Shown here: piece after piece, positions 62,934-64,000 of the stretch | Position numbering within the stretch: the stretch's first letter is position 1 | How the letters are laid out: every line of letters starts with the position of its first letter | NCBI GenBank assembly: GCA_028274465.1 | Contig: CM051456.1 | Span: 46,250,870-46,314,869 of the forward strand | DNA: 64,000 bases | Source of the DNA: Plantago ovata | Lineage: Eukaryota; Streptophyta; Magnoliopsida; Lamiales; Plantaginaceae | Direction of reading: 5' to 3' | Notes under the pieces: model-generated | The model's database searches: none | Seen by the model: only the letters and a program-made list of their open reading frames with translations | What the model was told of the DNA's origin: nothing | Made by a program: the position numbers and the translations under genes

Positions 62934-64000
62934 TGTTGGTCCCTTTAAACAACAAGAAAAGACTAGAGGGGGGGGGGGTGAATAATCTTTCAAATTTCGT
63001 CGTTTAAAACTTTTTCAGCAAGTGCTTATTACTTTTCAGTAATGAGTTTGCTGATACTTAACTTTCTCAGCAAGCGTAAGTTACTTTTCAGTAGCTAGGT
63101 TTGCTGATACTTAAAATCAGAGAGCGGAAGTCTTTGATACAATAAGTGCTTTTTCAGTAAATGAAGGTTTCAACAAGTGATGTGAGTGACTGTGTACAGA
63201 AAAATATGATTTGCTGAAAGCTAAGTACAGTAAATAAATCACACAAACACTTTTATAGCGGTATCTGAGAGTGGCGTAATCTCTCAACTAATCCACTTTG
63301 TCCTTTCTATGACTGAATCCACTAAGATATGATTGAGGTTCCTTACAACTCCTATCTAGAGCGATTCAAACAGAAACCAAAGCACACTTGCTTCGTCTCC
63401 AACCTAATCTAGAGAACGCGACCTTGTTCTCCACCAAACTTGGTACTTTTAATCAGCAAAACTATGCTCGATTAAGTTCCCCCTGAATATCACGTCTGAA
63501 AGGGTGTATTTTCAGTTAGAGAGATTTGGGGTGAGATAACTTAATTATAACTTATTCAGTTACAACAAGTAATCTAAGAAACACAATTTTGAATACTTTG
63601 CAGTAAACAAGTTTGATTGTTTCTGGTGTCAAGAATTGTTCTTGTTCGAAAGAAAGAAAGAACACTTAACTAATTTCTTAGTCGTGTAGATTCTACTTCT
63701 TCACAAGTAGCTTTCTCAAACTTTAAGTCTTGGAACGGATCAATGGCAGTATAGAGAGTTTGAAGGTATGTGAGTTTAAGAACAAGTGAAAGTTTGATCA
63801 CGCTGTTGACACACTTCAACTCTTCGCCGGATGACCTCTATTTATAGTGAAAATAAGGAGCCGTTTGAATTTTAAATTCCAATGCTTTTGATCCTTAAGA
63901 TGTCACTATCTTGCTTTTGTACTTTCAGCAGCGTCCTTGTTTGTCTTCTAGTCTTCATGTCCTTCGCGTGCGAGCTTTGCATTTAATGCTTATTTGAATA
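62934..64000 (-). repeat. Second Sirevirus LTR, running off the right edge
   Basis: Starts TGTTGGTCCCTTTAAACAAC with a G-run, then follows the first Sirevirus LTR, in the same orientation, for all 1,067 remaining bases. It is preceded by CCTAG, a possible target duplication that cannot be checked here. Solo LTR or full element cannot be told apart. Confidence 0.9.

Overview
The window is nuclear DNA of a flowering plant, probably a eudicot. One interrupted host gene sits at the left edge. It is followed by about 58 kb of nested transposable elements, with no bacterial-type gene organisation. The plant call rests on a four-exon plastid lipase gene of the PLIP1 type, a mitochondrial 18S rRNA fragment in the nuclear sequence, a Sirevirus-type Copia element, Athila-like Gypsy families with tRNA-Asp primer sites, a Tekay-like gag, a TRIM and a Helitron helicase remnant.

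Layout. 1-2055 (minus): a PLIP1-like phospholipase A1 gene that runs off the left edge. 2056-5905: intergenic DNA with an old LTR fragment, an rrn18 NUMT, and a 942-bp Mutator-like MITE with a 9-bp target duplication that carries a 44-bp palindromic minisatellite. A second, inverted array of the same kind follows. 5906-51393: one Sirevirus, transcribed on the minus strand and flanked by AAGGG, stretched to 45.5 kb by insertions. Its 3' LTR (left) is split by a 16-kb tandem LTR array (6385-22549, TSD GTAAC). That array itself contains a chimeric Tekay-like element (7365-10981, TSD TATTA) and a deleted relative (11871-13229, TSD GATAA). The same 3' LTR holds a complete 549-bp TRIM (22799-23347, TSD TAACT). 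Its env-like region holds Athila-like element B (26812-32352, TSD CTGAG). Its gag holds Athila-like element A (40757-48982), the youngest by LTR comparison, which keeps an open gag-protease frame. 51399-52869: Helitron helicase remnant. 52870-64000: a second nest, in which LTR element D is interrupted in its LTR by Athila-like element C (53580-59314, TSD CCCAC) and in its gag by Athila-like element E, and E is cut by a second Sirevirus LTR that runs off the right edge.

The Athila-like copies A, B and C carry LTRs, a primer site, gag (A also protease) and a long conserved 3' non-coding region, but no recognisable reverse transcriptase or integrase. They look like non-autonomous passengers. Their 3' regions share two copies of a perfect 9-bp-stem hairpin about 110 bp apart, mostly followed by a polypurine-tract-like sequence. 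The three Tekay/TRIM-type elements share another hairpin just upstream of the polypurine tract. Its stem sequence differs between members while pairing and loop position are kept. These two structures, the chimeric element and the array with inverted outer ends are the observations most worth following up. Everything is read by eye from sequence; no database search was possible.
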